Of a stretch of 64,000 nucleotides of DNA, positions 39,954 to 48,452 are shown piece after piece. The notes beneath the pieces are model-generated. The model was not told where the DNA came from and made no database searches. It saw only the letters and a list, made by a program, of their open reading frames with translations. Numbering within the stretch: position 1 is the stretch's first letter; each line of letters starts with the position of its first letter. Position numbers and translations under genes: made by a program. The DNA is from Streptomyces sp. AM 2-1-1 (lineage in GTDB: Bacteria; Actinomycetota; Actinomycetes; Streptomycetales; Streptomycetaceae): NCBI RefSeq assembly GCF_029167645.1, contig NZ_CP119147.1, positions 5,970,501 to 6,034,500 on the forward strand, given 5' to 3'.

Positions 39954-42567
39954 GCTCCCTCTCGGCGACTGGGTCAACTCCGCGGTCGACTGGCTGCAGA
40001 CCCACCTCGCCTGGCTCTTCGACGCCATCAGCTCCGTCGTCGGCGGCATGTTCGACGGCATCGCGGCCGTCCTCTCCGGACCCGCGCCGCTGCTCTTTGC
40101 GGGCATCGTCGCCGTCGTCGCCTGGTGGCTGCGCGGACTGCCCGCCGCCCTCCTCACGTTCGTCGGCTTCTCCCTCATCGACTCCGTCGCGCTGTGGGAC
40201 GAGGCGATGGACACCCTCACCCTGGTGCTCGTCGCCACCATCGTCACGCTGGTCCTGGCGGTCCCCCTCGGCATCTGGGCCTCCCGGTCCAAGGCCGTCA
40301 GCGCGGTGACCCGGCCGGTCCTCGACTTCATGCAGACCATGCCCGCCATGGTCTACCTGATCCCCGGTGTGATCTTCTTCGGCGTCGGAGTCGTCCCCGG
40401 CATCATCGCCACCATCATCTTCGCGCTGCCCCCGGGCGTCCGGATGACCGAGCTCGGCATCCGCCAGGTCGACGGTGAACTCGTCGAAGCGGCGGAGGCG
40501 TTCGGCACCACCTCCCGCAACACCCTGCTGCGCGTACAGCTCCCGCTCGCGCTGCCCACGATCATGGCGGGCATCAACCAGGTCATCATGCTCGGCCTGT
40601 CCATGGTGGTCATCGCCGGCATGGTCGGCGGCGGCGGTCTCGGCGGCTCCGTCTACCGCGCCATCGGCAACGTCGACGTGGGCCTCGGTTTCGAGGCGGG
40701 CATCTCCATCGTCATCCTCGCCATGTACCTGGACCGGATGACGGGCGCGCTGGGGCGCGAGGTCTCCCCGCTCGGCCGCCGGGCGCTCGCCAGGGCCCGC
40801 GCCTCGGCCGGCGGACCGAAGCTCTGGAACTACCGCCCGCAGGGCGTCGTCGCGCTCACCGGCGTGGTGATCCTCGCACTGGTCGCGGGCGGCATGGGCG
40901 TCTTCGGCGGCACCACGTCCTCCACCGCCGCGGGCACCTCGTCCGTCGGTGCGGGCAAGAAGATCAGCATGGGGTACATCCCCTGGGACGAGGGCATCGC
41001 CTCGACGTACCTGTGGAAGGAACTGCTGGAGCGCCAGGGCTTCGACGTCGACGTCAAGCAGTACGAGGCCGGCGCGCTCTACACCGGCATGGCCGGAGGC
41101 CAGATCGACTTCGAGACCGACTCCTGGCTCCCCGTCACCCACGCCAGCTACTGGAAGAAGTACCAGGACCGCCTGGAGGACCTCGGCTCCTGGTACGGCC
41201 CCACCTCGCTGGAACTGGCCGTCCCCGCTTACGTGAAGGACGTCCGGACGCTCGACGACCTCAAGGGCAAGGGGTCCGCCTTCCGGAACCGGATCGTCGG
41301 CATCGAGCCGAGCGCCGGTGAGTCGGCGCTCCTGAAGGAGAAGATCCTGCCGGGCTACGGCCTGGACGGCGAGTACAAGGTCGTCGACGGTTCCACGCCC
41401 TCGATGCTGGCCGAGCTGAAGCGCGCGTACGCCAAGAAGGAACCGATCGTCGTCCCGCTCTGGTCGCCGCACTGGGCCTACGACGGCTACGACCTGACCA
41501 AGCTGAAGGACACCAAGAACCTCTGGGGCAAGGGCGACGGCATCCACACCCTCTCCCGCAAGGGATTCGCCGCCGACAACCCCGAGGCCGCGTCCTGGCT
41601 GAAGAACTTCACGATGTCCGAGAAGCAGCTCACGAGCCTGGAGGCCGAGATACAGAGGGCCGGCGCGGGCAAGGAGCAGGACGCCGTCCGCACCTGGCTG
41701 AAGGCCCACCCGGACGCGGCCACCACGTGGACCCCCACCCCGAAGCGCTCCGCCGCGGCCGACGGCAAGGACGAGCGCGACCGCGCCCTGAACGTCGCCT
41801 GGTTCCCCTGGGAGGAGGACATCGCCGCCACCTACCTGTGGAAGGCGGTCCTGGAGGAGCGCGGCTACTCCATCAACCTCAAGCAGTTCGAGGTCGGTCC
41901 GATGTACGCCGCGATGTCGCGCGGCCAGCTCGACGTCCAGTTCGACGGCTGGCTGCCGTACACGCAGGCGAACTACTGGAAGAAGTACAAAAACGATCTG
42001 ACGGACATCGGCTCCTGGTACGGCCCCACCTCCATCGAGGTCGCGGTGCCCTCCTACGTCAAGGACGTCCACACCCTCGCCGACCTCAAGGGCAAGTCCT
42101 CGCGGTTCCAGGGGCGCATCGTCGGCATCGAGCCCGGTACCGCCACCATGGAGAACCTGAAGAACGACGTCCTGCCGGCGTACGGGCTGGACAAGGAGTA
42201 CGAGGTCGTGGACTCCTCCACCCCCGGCATGCTCGCCGAGCTGAAGCGGGCGTACGCCAAGAAGGAGCCGATCGCGGTCGTGCTCTGGACCCCGCACTGG
42301 GCGTACGACCGGTACGACCTCACCAAGCTGGCGGACCCGAAGAAGGGCTTCGGCGACCGTGACCGGCTGCACACGGTCGCGAGCAAGGAGTTTCCCTCGA
42401 CGTACCCGCGGCTCGCGAAGTGGTTCGAGGACTTCGAGCTGACCGAGGACCAGCTCGCCGGACTGGAGAACGGCATCGCGAAGGCCGGCACCGGTCACGA
42501 GGAGGAAGCCGTGAAGACCTGGATGGGCGCCCATCCGGGAATCGTGGACGCGATGGCGCCGCAGTAG
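39946..42567 (+). CDS. ABC permease fused to two substrate-binding domains (OpuAC-type)
   Basis: This 873-residue protein is a permease-binding protein fusion for betaine-like osmolytes. The permease (about 1-300) has seven or so helices and the EAA loop ELVEAAEAFGTTSRNTLLRVQLPLALP. A further helix (about 305-325) anchors two tandem OpuAC domains: about 340-595 and about 610-873. Both keep the aromatic box residues of betaine-binding proteins (WYGPTS and PHWAYD) and share long near-identical stretches such as LAELKRAYAKKEPI. The GTG at 39946 overlaps the ATPase gene. The doubled binding domain is unusual and suggests a recent internal duplication. Substrates are inferred. Confidence 0.92.
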   Translation: MSRLPLGDWVNSAVDWLQTHLAWLFDAISSVVGGMFDGIAAVLSGPAPLLFAGIVAVVAWWLRGLPAALLTFVGFSLIDSVALWDEAMDTLTLVLVATIVTLVLAVPLGIWASRSKAVSAVTRPVLDFMQTMPAMVYLIPGVIFFGVGVVPGIIATIIFALPPGVRMTELGIRQVDGELVEAAEAFGTTSRNTLLRVQLPLALPTIMAGINQVIMLGLSMVVIAGMVGGGGLGGSVYRAIGNVDVGLGFEAGISIVILAMYLDRMTGALGREVSPLGRRALARARASAGGPKLWNYRPQGVVALTGVVILALVAGGMGVFGGTTSSTAAGTSSVGAGKKISMGYIPWDEGIASTYLWKELLERQGFDVDVKQYEAGALYTGMAGGQIDFETDSWLPVTHASYWKKYQDRLEDLGSWYGPTSLELAVPAYVKDVRTLDDLKGKGSAFRNRIVGIEPSAGESALLKEKILPGYGLDGEYKVVDGSTPSMLAELKRAYAKKEPIVVPLWSPHWAYDGYDLTKLKDTKNLWGKGDGIHTLSRKGFAADNPEAASWLKNFTMSEKQLTSLEAEIQRAGAGKEQDAVRTWLKAHPDAATTWTPTPKRSAAADGKDERDRALNVAWFPWEEDIAATYLWKAVLEERGYSINLKQFEVGPMYAAMSRGQLDVQFDGWLPYTQANYWKKYKNDLTDIGSWYGPTSIEVAVPSYVKDVHTLADLKGKSSRFQGRIVGIEPGTATMENLKNDVLPAYGLDKEYEVVDSSTPGMLAELKRAYAKKEPIAVVLWTPHWAYDRYDLTKLADPKKGFGDRDRLHTVASKEFPSTYPRLAKWFEDFELTEDQLAGLENGIAKAGTGHEEEAVKTWMGAHPGIVDAMAPQ

Positions 42568-42729
42568 CGCGCCGGGACTCGACGTCCGCGCAGGTCAGGG
42601 GTGGTCACCGCCGGAAGGCGGGGGCCACCCCCTCGGCGTTGGGCGCTGCTCTCCCGCACGGGGGAATCACCCAACCACATGCGTAAGGTGCTGGCAGCCG
42701 GGAGGATGGCCAGGCGGGAGGGAACGGAC

Positions 42730-43284
42730 ATGGGCGAGAAGGACGAGAAGGAAGCACTGCGGGTGGGCGCCGCGGTGCGCCGGCGCCGAAGAACCCTGGG
42801 GCTCACGCTGGCCGTCGTGGCCGCGCGCAGCGGCCTCTCGGTGCCCTTCCTCAGTCAGATCGAGAACGAGAGGGCCCGGCCCAGCGCGCAGTCGCTCACC
42901 CGGGTCGCCCTGGCGCTGGAGACCACCACCGCCAAGCTGCGCGAGGCCGCCGACTCGGCACGCGCCGTGGACGTGGTGCGCGGCGACGACGAGGACGGCA
43001 CGCGCCGGCTGGTGCGCGGACGCCACCAGCTCAGCGCCCTGGAGTTCACCGGGGAGCCGGACCTCGGCCGCGAGTTCCAGCACCGCAACGACGAGCTCAT
43101 GTACGTCGTCGAGGGCGCCGTGGAGGTGGAGGCGGAGGGCCAGGCGTACCGGCTGGGCCGCGCCGACACGCTCTTCCTCTCCGGCGGGGTCCGCCACCGC
43201 TGGCGGGCCACCCTCCCCGGCACCCGACTCCTGGTCGTCGCGGTGGCCGAGCACATCGACGCCACCTACGACCCCCGCCGCTGA
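42730..43284 (+). CDS. XRE-cupin transcriptional regulator
   Basis: This 184-residue regulator has an N-terminal XRE helix-turn-helix (about 8-65: VGAAVRRRRRTLGLTLAVVAARSG and FLSQIENERARPSAQSLTR) and a C-terminal cupin (about 105-180: HRNDELMYVVEGAVEVEAEGQAY, SGGVRHRW). Members of this family often sense a small molecule in the cupin and regulate nearby catabolic or transport genes. The ATG at 42730 has GGAGGG upstream; starts further up add nothing recognisable. It follows the ABC operon by 162 bases and may control it, or the TDT gene that ends just past it on the other strand. Confidence 0.9.
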   Translation: MGEKDEKEALRVGAAVRRRRRTLGLTLAVVAARSGLSVPFLSQIENERARPSAQSLTRVALALETTTAKLREAADSARAVDVVRGDDEDGTRRLVRGRHQLSALEFTGEPDLGREFQHRNDELMYVVEGAVEVEAEGQAYRLGRADTLFLSGGVRHRWRATLPGTRLLVVAVAEHIDATYDPRR

Positions 43285-43309
43285 GCGACTCCGCGGCCCG
43301 GCCCCGCGC

Positions 43310-44458
43310 TCAGACCGTCACGACGGCAGAGGGACGGACCGGCGCCGCGAGCAGCGAGCCGCCGAGCAGCCCCCGTACGGTACGCGCCGCGGCCAGCGCC
43401 CACGCGGCCACCAGGCAGACGAAGAGGGCTTCGGCGAGCCACCCGAAGGCGTGCAGTCCGGTGTGCCGGGCGAGACCGGCCGCCCCGGTGACGCAGGTGC
43501 CGATCGGGAAGGTGAAGCCCCACCACGTCATCGCGAACCCCATTCCGGCCCGCAGGGCGCGCACGGTCAGGGCGGCGGAGAGGGCCAGCCAGAGCAGCGC
43601 GAAGCCCGTGGCCGGCACCCCGTAGAGCACCGCCAGGGCGCCGAGCCCGCTCGCGTACGGATCGCCGACCGCACCCGGAGCCACGTCGGCCAGCTGGTTC
43701 ACCGCGGTCGTCGACTGGCCGAGCGGCCCCAGCACGAGGAAGAGCGTCGGCGTCAGCGCGAGGGGCAGCGGCCCGTGGTGCAGCAGCCGCGCGACGACCA
43801 GCGGCAGCACGGCCAGGACGGCCAGCAGCGACATCCCGAACATCGCGTAGCAGCCCATCAGCAGCGCCTCACGGCCCTGTCCCGCCGGGAGTTCCCGGAT
43901 CAGCGGCGGGCCGAGCGCGGCGGACACCATGGGCGGGACCAGCGGCAGCAGCCACGCGGGGGCGGCGCTGCCGGGTTCGAGCCGGTGGCGCACCACCATG
44001 AGGTACGGGACGGCCACCGCGACGGCGAGCCCCAGCACGGTGCCCGCCGAGTACAGCACCGCGTCCACCACCAGCGCGGCCCGCCCACCCACCACCGGCG
44101 CCCCGGCCGCGTACGTGGCCCCGCCGACCGCGAGCAGCGCCATCGGCGGGCAGCCCAGGAACGGCGCGACCGCCGGGTCCAGCAGATGGGCGCGGGCCTG
44201 CCCCCGGTGATGGCGCCAGTGCCCGGCCCGCGCGATGAGGACCGCCACCAGCAGGAGGGCCGAGAGCGCCCAGACGGCGGTGCACGCACCCCGCAGACCG
44301 GGCACCCGGTGCGGCAGCGCCGCACCCGCGCTCGCGACGATCGCGGTGCCCATCACCACCGCGTACCAGTTCGGGCCGAAATGGCGCAGCGAGGGCAGCC
44401 GCGGCGCGTCGGGAAGCGTGGTCGGTGGCCGGACCAGGGTCCGCTCGTCTAGGGCCAT
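43310..44458 (-). CDS. TDT-family transporter (TehA/Mae1/Ssu1-like)
   Basis: This 382-residue integral membrane protein has about ten hydrophobic segments. The N-terminal FGPNWYAVVMGTAIVASAG is the typical start of the first helix in the tellurite-resistance/dicarboxylate (TDT) family, and the late helix MTWWGFTFPIGTC also fits that family. Members export sulphite, carry malate, or act as slow anion channels. The ATG at 44458 is the first Met before helix 1. It diverges from a LysR-type gene; a CATAAG/CTTATG palindrome lies between them. The substrate is unknown, although an anion is likely. Confidence 0.87.
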   Translation of the reverse strand: MALDERTLVRPPTTLPDAPRLPSLRHFGPNWYAVVMGTAIVASAGAALPHRVPGLRGACTAVWALSALLLVAVLIARAGHWRHHRGQARAHLLDPAVAPFLGCPPMALLAVGGATYAAGAPVVGGRAALVVDAVLYSAGTVLGLAVAVAVPYLMVVRHRLEPGSAAPAWLLPLVPPMVSAALGPPLIRELPAGQGREALLMGCYAMFGMSLLAVLAVLPLVVARLLHHGPLPLALTPTLFLVLGPLGQSTTAVNQLADVAPGAVGDPYASGLGALAVLYGVPATGFALLWLALSAALTVRALRAGMGFAMTWWGFTFPIGTCVTGAAGLARHTGLHAFGWLAEALFVCLVAAWALAAARTVRGLLGGSLLAAPVRPSAVVTV

Positions 44459-44514
44459 TCCACGAGTCTCGGCCGCCCTCACGCCTCCCACCAGGGAGTT
44501 CGTGTCTATGGGGT

Positions 44515-44531
44515 CATAAGCTGGCCTTATG
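44515..44531. promoter_or_regulatory. LysR-type T-N11-A palindrome on the LysR start codon
   Basis: CATAAG-CTGGC-CTTATG is a perfect inverted repeat, and TAAGCTGGCCTTA inside it (44517-44529) fits the T-N11-A LysR box. Its right arm contains the ATG of the LysR gene. Confidence 0.6.
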
Positions 44532-45464
44532 CCGCACGTTCCCGACGACCCCGCCCCCGTCCCCCTCTCCCACCGTGTCCCCGACCTCGGGGCGCTCGAA
44601 CTGCTGCTCTCCGTCGCCCGCCACGGCAGTCTCGGCCGTGCCGCCAAAGAGCTCGGCATCAGCCAGCCCGCCGCCTCCGGCCGGGTCCGCACCATGGAGC
44701 GGCAGCTCGGGGTCGCGCTGCTGGACCGCTCCCCGCGCGGTTCCACCCTGACCGACGCGGGCGCCCTCGTCACCGACTGGGCCCGCCGGATCGTGGAGGC
44801 GGCCGAGGCCTTCGACGCGGGCGCCCAGGCGCTGCGCGACCGCCGGGACTCCCGGCTGCGGGTCGCGGCCAGCATGACGATCGCCGAGTACCTCCTGCCC
44901 GGCTGGCTGATCGCACTGCGCGCCGAACGCCCCGGCACCGCGGTCTCGCTGCTCGCCGGGAACTCCGAGCAGGTCGCCCGACGGCTCCTCCTCGGCGAGG
45001 CCGACCTCGGATTCGTGGAGGGTCTCACCACCCCCGACGGGCTCGACGGCACGGTCGTCGCGCACGACCGCCTGGTGGTCGTCGTCGCCCCCGTCCACCC
45101 CTGGGCCCGCCGCCGCACCCCGCTGACGCCGAGAGAACTGGCGGCGACCCCGCTGATCCTCCGGGAGCGGGGTTCCGGCACCCGCCAGGTCCTGCACGCG
45201 GCCCTCGCCGCGCACGGCGGTCTGGCCGAGCCGCTGCTGGAGCTCTCCTCCACGACCGCCGTGAAGGGCGCTGCGGAGAGTGGCGCCGGACCCTGCGTCC
45301 TGAGCGAACTCGCCCTCGGCGAGGAACTCTCCGCCCGCCGGCTCGTCCCCGTGCACCTCGCCGGCGTGCGGCTGCGGCGTCAGCTGCGGGCGGTCTGGCC
45401 CACCGGCCACCGCCCGGCCGGACCCGCCCGCGACCTGCTCACCCTGACGGCGGGCGGGATCTGA
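44529..45464 (+). CDS. LysR-family transcriptional regulator
   Basis: This 311-residue regulator has an N-terminal winged helix (about 15-75: LGALELLLSVARHGSLGRAAKELG, SQPAASGRVRTMERQLGVALLDR) and a LysR substrate-binding domain (about 95-305). It starts at ATG 44529, inside a palindrome that is probably its own operator, so binding would block its own initiation while acting on the divergent TDT gene 71 bases away. The effector cannot be named; by context it should be the anion or acid carried by the transporter. The gene converges on the aldolase gene through a hairpin. Confidence 0.93.
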   Translation: MPHVPDDPAPVPLSHRVPDLGALELLLSVARHGSLGRAAKELGISQPAASGRVRTMERQLGVALLDRSPRGSTLTDAGALVTDWARRIVEAAEAFDAGAQALRDRRDSRLRVAASMTIAEYLLPGWLIALRAERPGTAVSLLAGNSEQVARRLLLGEADLGFVEGLTTPDGLDGTVVAHDRLVVVVAPVHPWARRRTPLTPRELAATPLILRERGSGTRQVLHAALAAHGGLAEPLLELSSTTAVKGAAESGAGPCVLSELALGEELSARRLVPVHLAGVRLRRQLRAVWPTGHRPAGPARDLLTLTAGGI

Positions 45465-45476
45465 CCGGTCACCTGT

Positions 45477-45509
45477 CCGAGGGCAGTTCCTCTCCGGGAC
45501 GGCCCTCGG
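45477..45509. terminator. Convergent hairpin after the LysR gene
   Basis: Eight-base arms (45477-45484 and 45502-45509) pair exactly between convergent genes. Confidence 0.55.
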
Positions 45510-45542
45510 CCCGCCGGTGCGCCGTCCCGGAGCGACGGGTCC

Positions 45543-46745
45543 TCAGAGGAACGTCCGGCCCTCGCCCCGGTAGGTCGGTACGGTGGCCGTGATCCGATCG
45601 CCCTCGATCAGCTGCAACGCGTCGAAACGCTCGCAGAGTTCGCCCGCCTTCGCGTGCCGGAACCACACCTTGTCGCCGATCAGCAGATCGTCGGCGGCCG
45701 ACCCCAGCAACGGCGTCTGGACCTCGCCGGGCCCCTCCTGCGGGTCGTAGCGCAGCCCTTCGGGGAGGTACGGCACGGGGAGCCGGTCCGGACCCGCCGC
45801 GCCGGACGCCGGATAACCGCCGCCGAGCACCGTCACCACGCCCACCCCGGGCCTGCGGACGACGGGCTGCGCGAAGAGCGCCGCCGGACGGCCGGTGAAC
45901 GAGGTGTAGTTGTCGAAGAGCCGGGGGAGGTACAGTCCCGATCCCGCCGCGATCTCCGTCACCGCGGACTCGGCCGCCGTGTGCTGCACGCTCCCCGTGC
46001 CACCGCCGTTGACGAACTCCAGGTCGGGCGCGACCGTCCGGACCGCGCGGACCACCTCGGCGCGGCGCACCACCAGCTCCCGACGGGCCGTCGCCTGCAT
46101 CAGCCGGACGGCCCGGGACCGCAGCGGACGGCCGGCGACCGCGTCGCCGACCCCCGCGATGTGCCCCTCGTACGCCATCAGGCCCACCAGGCGGAAGCCG
46201 GGCCGGCGCGCCACCGACCGGGCGAGGTCGGCGAGTTGGGCGGGGGAGCGCAACGGCGAGCGGAGCGCGCCCACCCGGACCCGGCCGCCCAGCAGACGCA
46301 GCGAGGTGTCCAGCTCCAGGGCCACCCGGATCACCTCGGCGCCGCCCGCCCGGGAAGCGTCGATCAGCTCCAGCTGCGCCGGGTCGTCCACCATCACCGT
46401 CACCGACGCGGCGAGCTTCGGGTCGGCGGCCAGCTCGGCGAAGGCCGCCCGGTCGGCGGACGGGTAGGCGAGCAGCACGTCGTCGAAGCCCGCCCGGGCC
46501 AGCCAGAGCGATTCCGCCATCGTGAAGGACATGATCCCGGCGAAGCCGGGCCGGGCGAGCACCCGCTCCAGCAGGGCCCGGCAGCGGACGGACTTGCTCG
46601 CCACCCTGATCGGCTTCCCGGCGGCGCGGGCGACGAGATCGTCCGCGTTGGCGTCGAAGGCTTCCAGGTCGACCACCGCGAGCGGTGCGTCGAGATGGGC
46701 GGTGGCCCGGTCGTAACGGGCCCGGTCGGTGGCGCGCACAGTCAT
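45543..46745 (-). CDS. PLP-dependent amino acid deaminase/aldolase (alanine racemase-fold type III)
   Basis: This 400-residue protein has the alanine-racemase-type barrel of D-threonine aldolase and D-serine dehydratase. The PLP lysine is in GKPIRVASKSVRCRALL (about 45-55), the barrel ends with VNGGGTGSVQHTA, and a C-terminal beta domain includes the metal-type HAKAGELCERFD near residue 375. It probably cleaves or deaminates a D-hydroxy-amino acid. The ATG at 46745 (MTVRATDRARYD) is taken as the start; another ATG ten codons upstream (46775) is possible, and neither has a good ribosome site. The substrate is unproven. It is divergent from the proline-rich gene. Confidence 0.85.
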   Translation of the reverse strand: MTVRATDRARYDRATAHLDAPLAVVDLEAFDANADDLVARAAGKPIRVASKSVRCRALLERVLARPGFAGIMSFTMAESLWLARAGFDDVLLAYPSADRAAFAELAADPKLAASVTVMVDDPAQLELIDASRAGGAEVIRVALELDTSLRLLGGRVRVGALRSPLRSPAQLADLARSVARRPGFRLVGLMAYEGHIAGVGDAVAGRPLRSRAVRLMQATARRELVVRRAEVVRAVRTVAPDLEFVNGGGTGSVQHTAAESAVTEIAAGSGLYLPRLFDNYTSFTGRPAALFAQPVVRRPGVGVVTVLGGGYPASGAAGPDRLPVPYLPEGLRYDPQEGPGEVQTPLLGSAADDLLIGDKVWFRHAKAGELCERFDALQLIEGDRITATVPTYRGEGRTFL

Positions 46746-47009
46746 GGCCGCAGCTTGCCAGAGAGGTGTACTCATCGGTAAGGCCTTACGGGCAATCACC
46801 GGTTCCGCGTTGCCGCCCCCGACGGCCGCCACGACGGTGCGACCTGCCGGCAAAGCGACGGGCACGGACGCCCCGCGCGGACGCCCGAACGGTGCGGACC
46901 TGTTCCCCGCGGCCCGCCCGCAGCCCGTAGAGTGACGGCACGCGGCGACCAACGGGCTTGCCCGGGTGCGTGTTCCGCGAGCGGTACGCGAGGTGAACCA
47001 GGGGGACGG

Positions 47010-48452
47010 ATGAGTACCGAGGCGCAGCGCGCTCCCGTGCCGCCCCGCCCACCGGTCCCGCCCGGCGTACCCGCTCCGTCCGCCTCCTCCGTGCCGCCCG
47101 CGTCCGCCGCGCCTCCCGGCGCACCCGCGCCTCCCGTGCCCCCCGCGCCGACCGCTCCGCCGGCCCCGCCCGCCCCGCAGGGCCCCGTCCCCCCGGTGCC
47201 CGCGCAGGCCCCCGCGCCCCCTGCCGCCGGGCAGATTCCGTCCGGGACCACCCGGCGCCTGCGCCCGCCGCCCGCCACGGCGCCGCCCGCCGCCGTGCCC
47301 GGCGCTGTACCGCCGCCTGCCGCGGGGCCGTCCGCAGCCGTGCCGCCCGCCGCCGTACCGCCGTCCGCCGTACCGCCCGCACCCGTGCCGCCGTACGTCC
47401 CCGCGCCGACCCCGGCCGAGACGACCACCCGGCTGCGGCCCGTTCCGGCCGGCCCTCCGCCGCCCGCCGCCCGGCCCTCCGCCGTTCGGCCCCCCGCGGC
47501 CCCTCCCGCCGGTCCGCCTCCCGGGGGCCGGCGCAGGCCCGTCGGATCGGTGGACCTCACCCCGCCCCCCGGCGCCCCGCCGGCCTCGTACGGCGTGCGG
47601 CACCCGAGCACGTACCCCGTACCGCCGCGCTACGGCTTCCCCGAGACGCCGATGGAGAGGACCACCCGGCTGCGGCCGATCGGACCGGAACCCCGGCACC
47701 GGGCCAGGACCGCCGCCGCAGCCGCCTGCGTGGTGCTCGGGCTCGGCCTCATCGGCGGCGCCGCGGCGGGAGCCTGGCTCACCGACGACGCCTCCGCCTC
47801 CTCCGGCGCCGACACCTCCTGGTCCACGGCCCGGAGCGCCTGGCACAGCCTCCCCGTCGACACGCTCTTCCCCCGTACCCTCCAGGGCCGGGGGGCCGGA
47901 CCGGGCGCCGCGGACCGGGTGTGGACCCGGCTCGGGGTCGCCGCCGACAGCGACTGCGCGGAGGCGCTCGACCCGCTGCTGGTGCGCGCGCTGGGACCGG
48001 TCGGCTGCGAACGCGTCGTCCGTGCCACCTACACCGACGCGACCCGCAGCACCGTCACCACCGTCGGCATGGTCTTCACCGAGGCGGACGCCGCCGCGAT
48101 GCGGGCGCTCGGCACCCGGTTCACCGACCAGAAGCTCGGCGAGCGCAAGGACCTGATGCCCCGTACGTACCCCGTGCCCGGGACGGTCGCCGAGCGCTTC
48201 GGCGCCGCGCAGCGCGGCAGTTGGACGACGCACGTCGTCACCGGGGCGCCCGTCCTCGTCTACGCGGTCTCCGGATTCGCGGACGGCCGCGCCGTCACCG
48301 ATCCGCAGCCCGCCGCCCTGGCCATGGCCAGGGGCGCCACCACCGCCGTCGCCCAGGCCGGTCTGGGCAACGATGCCGAGGGCGTGGCGGACCGGGTGGA
48401 ACGCGCCCTGCGCACGAGAGTTGCCGACGGGACGGAGAAGAAGCCGCGATGA
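47010..48452 (+). CDS. Proline-rich single-pass membrane protein with TTRLRP repeats
   Basis: The 480-residue protein starts with a disordered cytosolic region of about 235 residues made of Pro, Ala and Gly with three related blocks (GTTRRLRP, ETTTRLRP, ERTTRLRP). One transmembrane helix (about 235-260, AAACVVLGLGLIGGAAAGAW) leads to an extracytoplasmic domain of about 210 residues with two cysteines (DCAEAL, GCERV) and no known family. The ATG at 47010 follows a G-rich AGGGGGA site. Its stop overlaps the start of a mycosin gene (ATGA), so the two proteins are made together. The paired arrangement suggests a membrane partner or regulator of that protease; this is inference. Confidence 0.78.
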   Translation: MSTEAQRAPVPPRPPVPPGVPAPSASSVPPASAAPPGAPAPPVPPAPTAPPAPPAPQGPVPPVPAQAPAPPAAGQIPSGTTRRLRPPPATAPPAAVPGAVPPPAAGPSAAVPPAAVPPSAVPPAPVPPYVPAPTPAETTTRLRPVPAGPPPPAARPSAVRPPAAPPAGPPPGGRRRPVGSVDLTPPPGAPPASYGVRHPSTYPVPPRYGFPETPMERTTRLRPIGPEPRHRARTAAAAACVVLGLGLIGGAAAGAWLTDDASASSGADTSWSTARSAWHSLPVDTLFPRTLQGRGAGPGAADRVWTRLGVAADSDCAEALDPLLVRALGPVGCERVVRATYTDATRSTVTTVGMVFTEADAAAMRALGTRFTDQKLGERKDLMPRTYPVPGTVAERFGAAQRGSWTTHVVTGAPVLVYAVSGFADGRAVTDPQPAALAMARGATTAVAQAGLGNDAEGVADRVERALRTRVADGTEKKPR

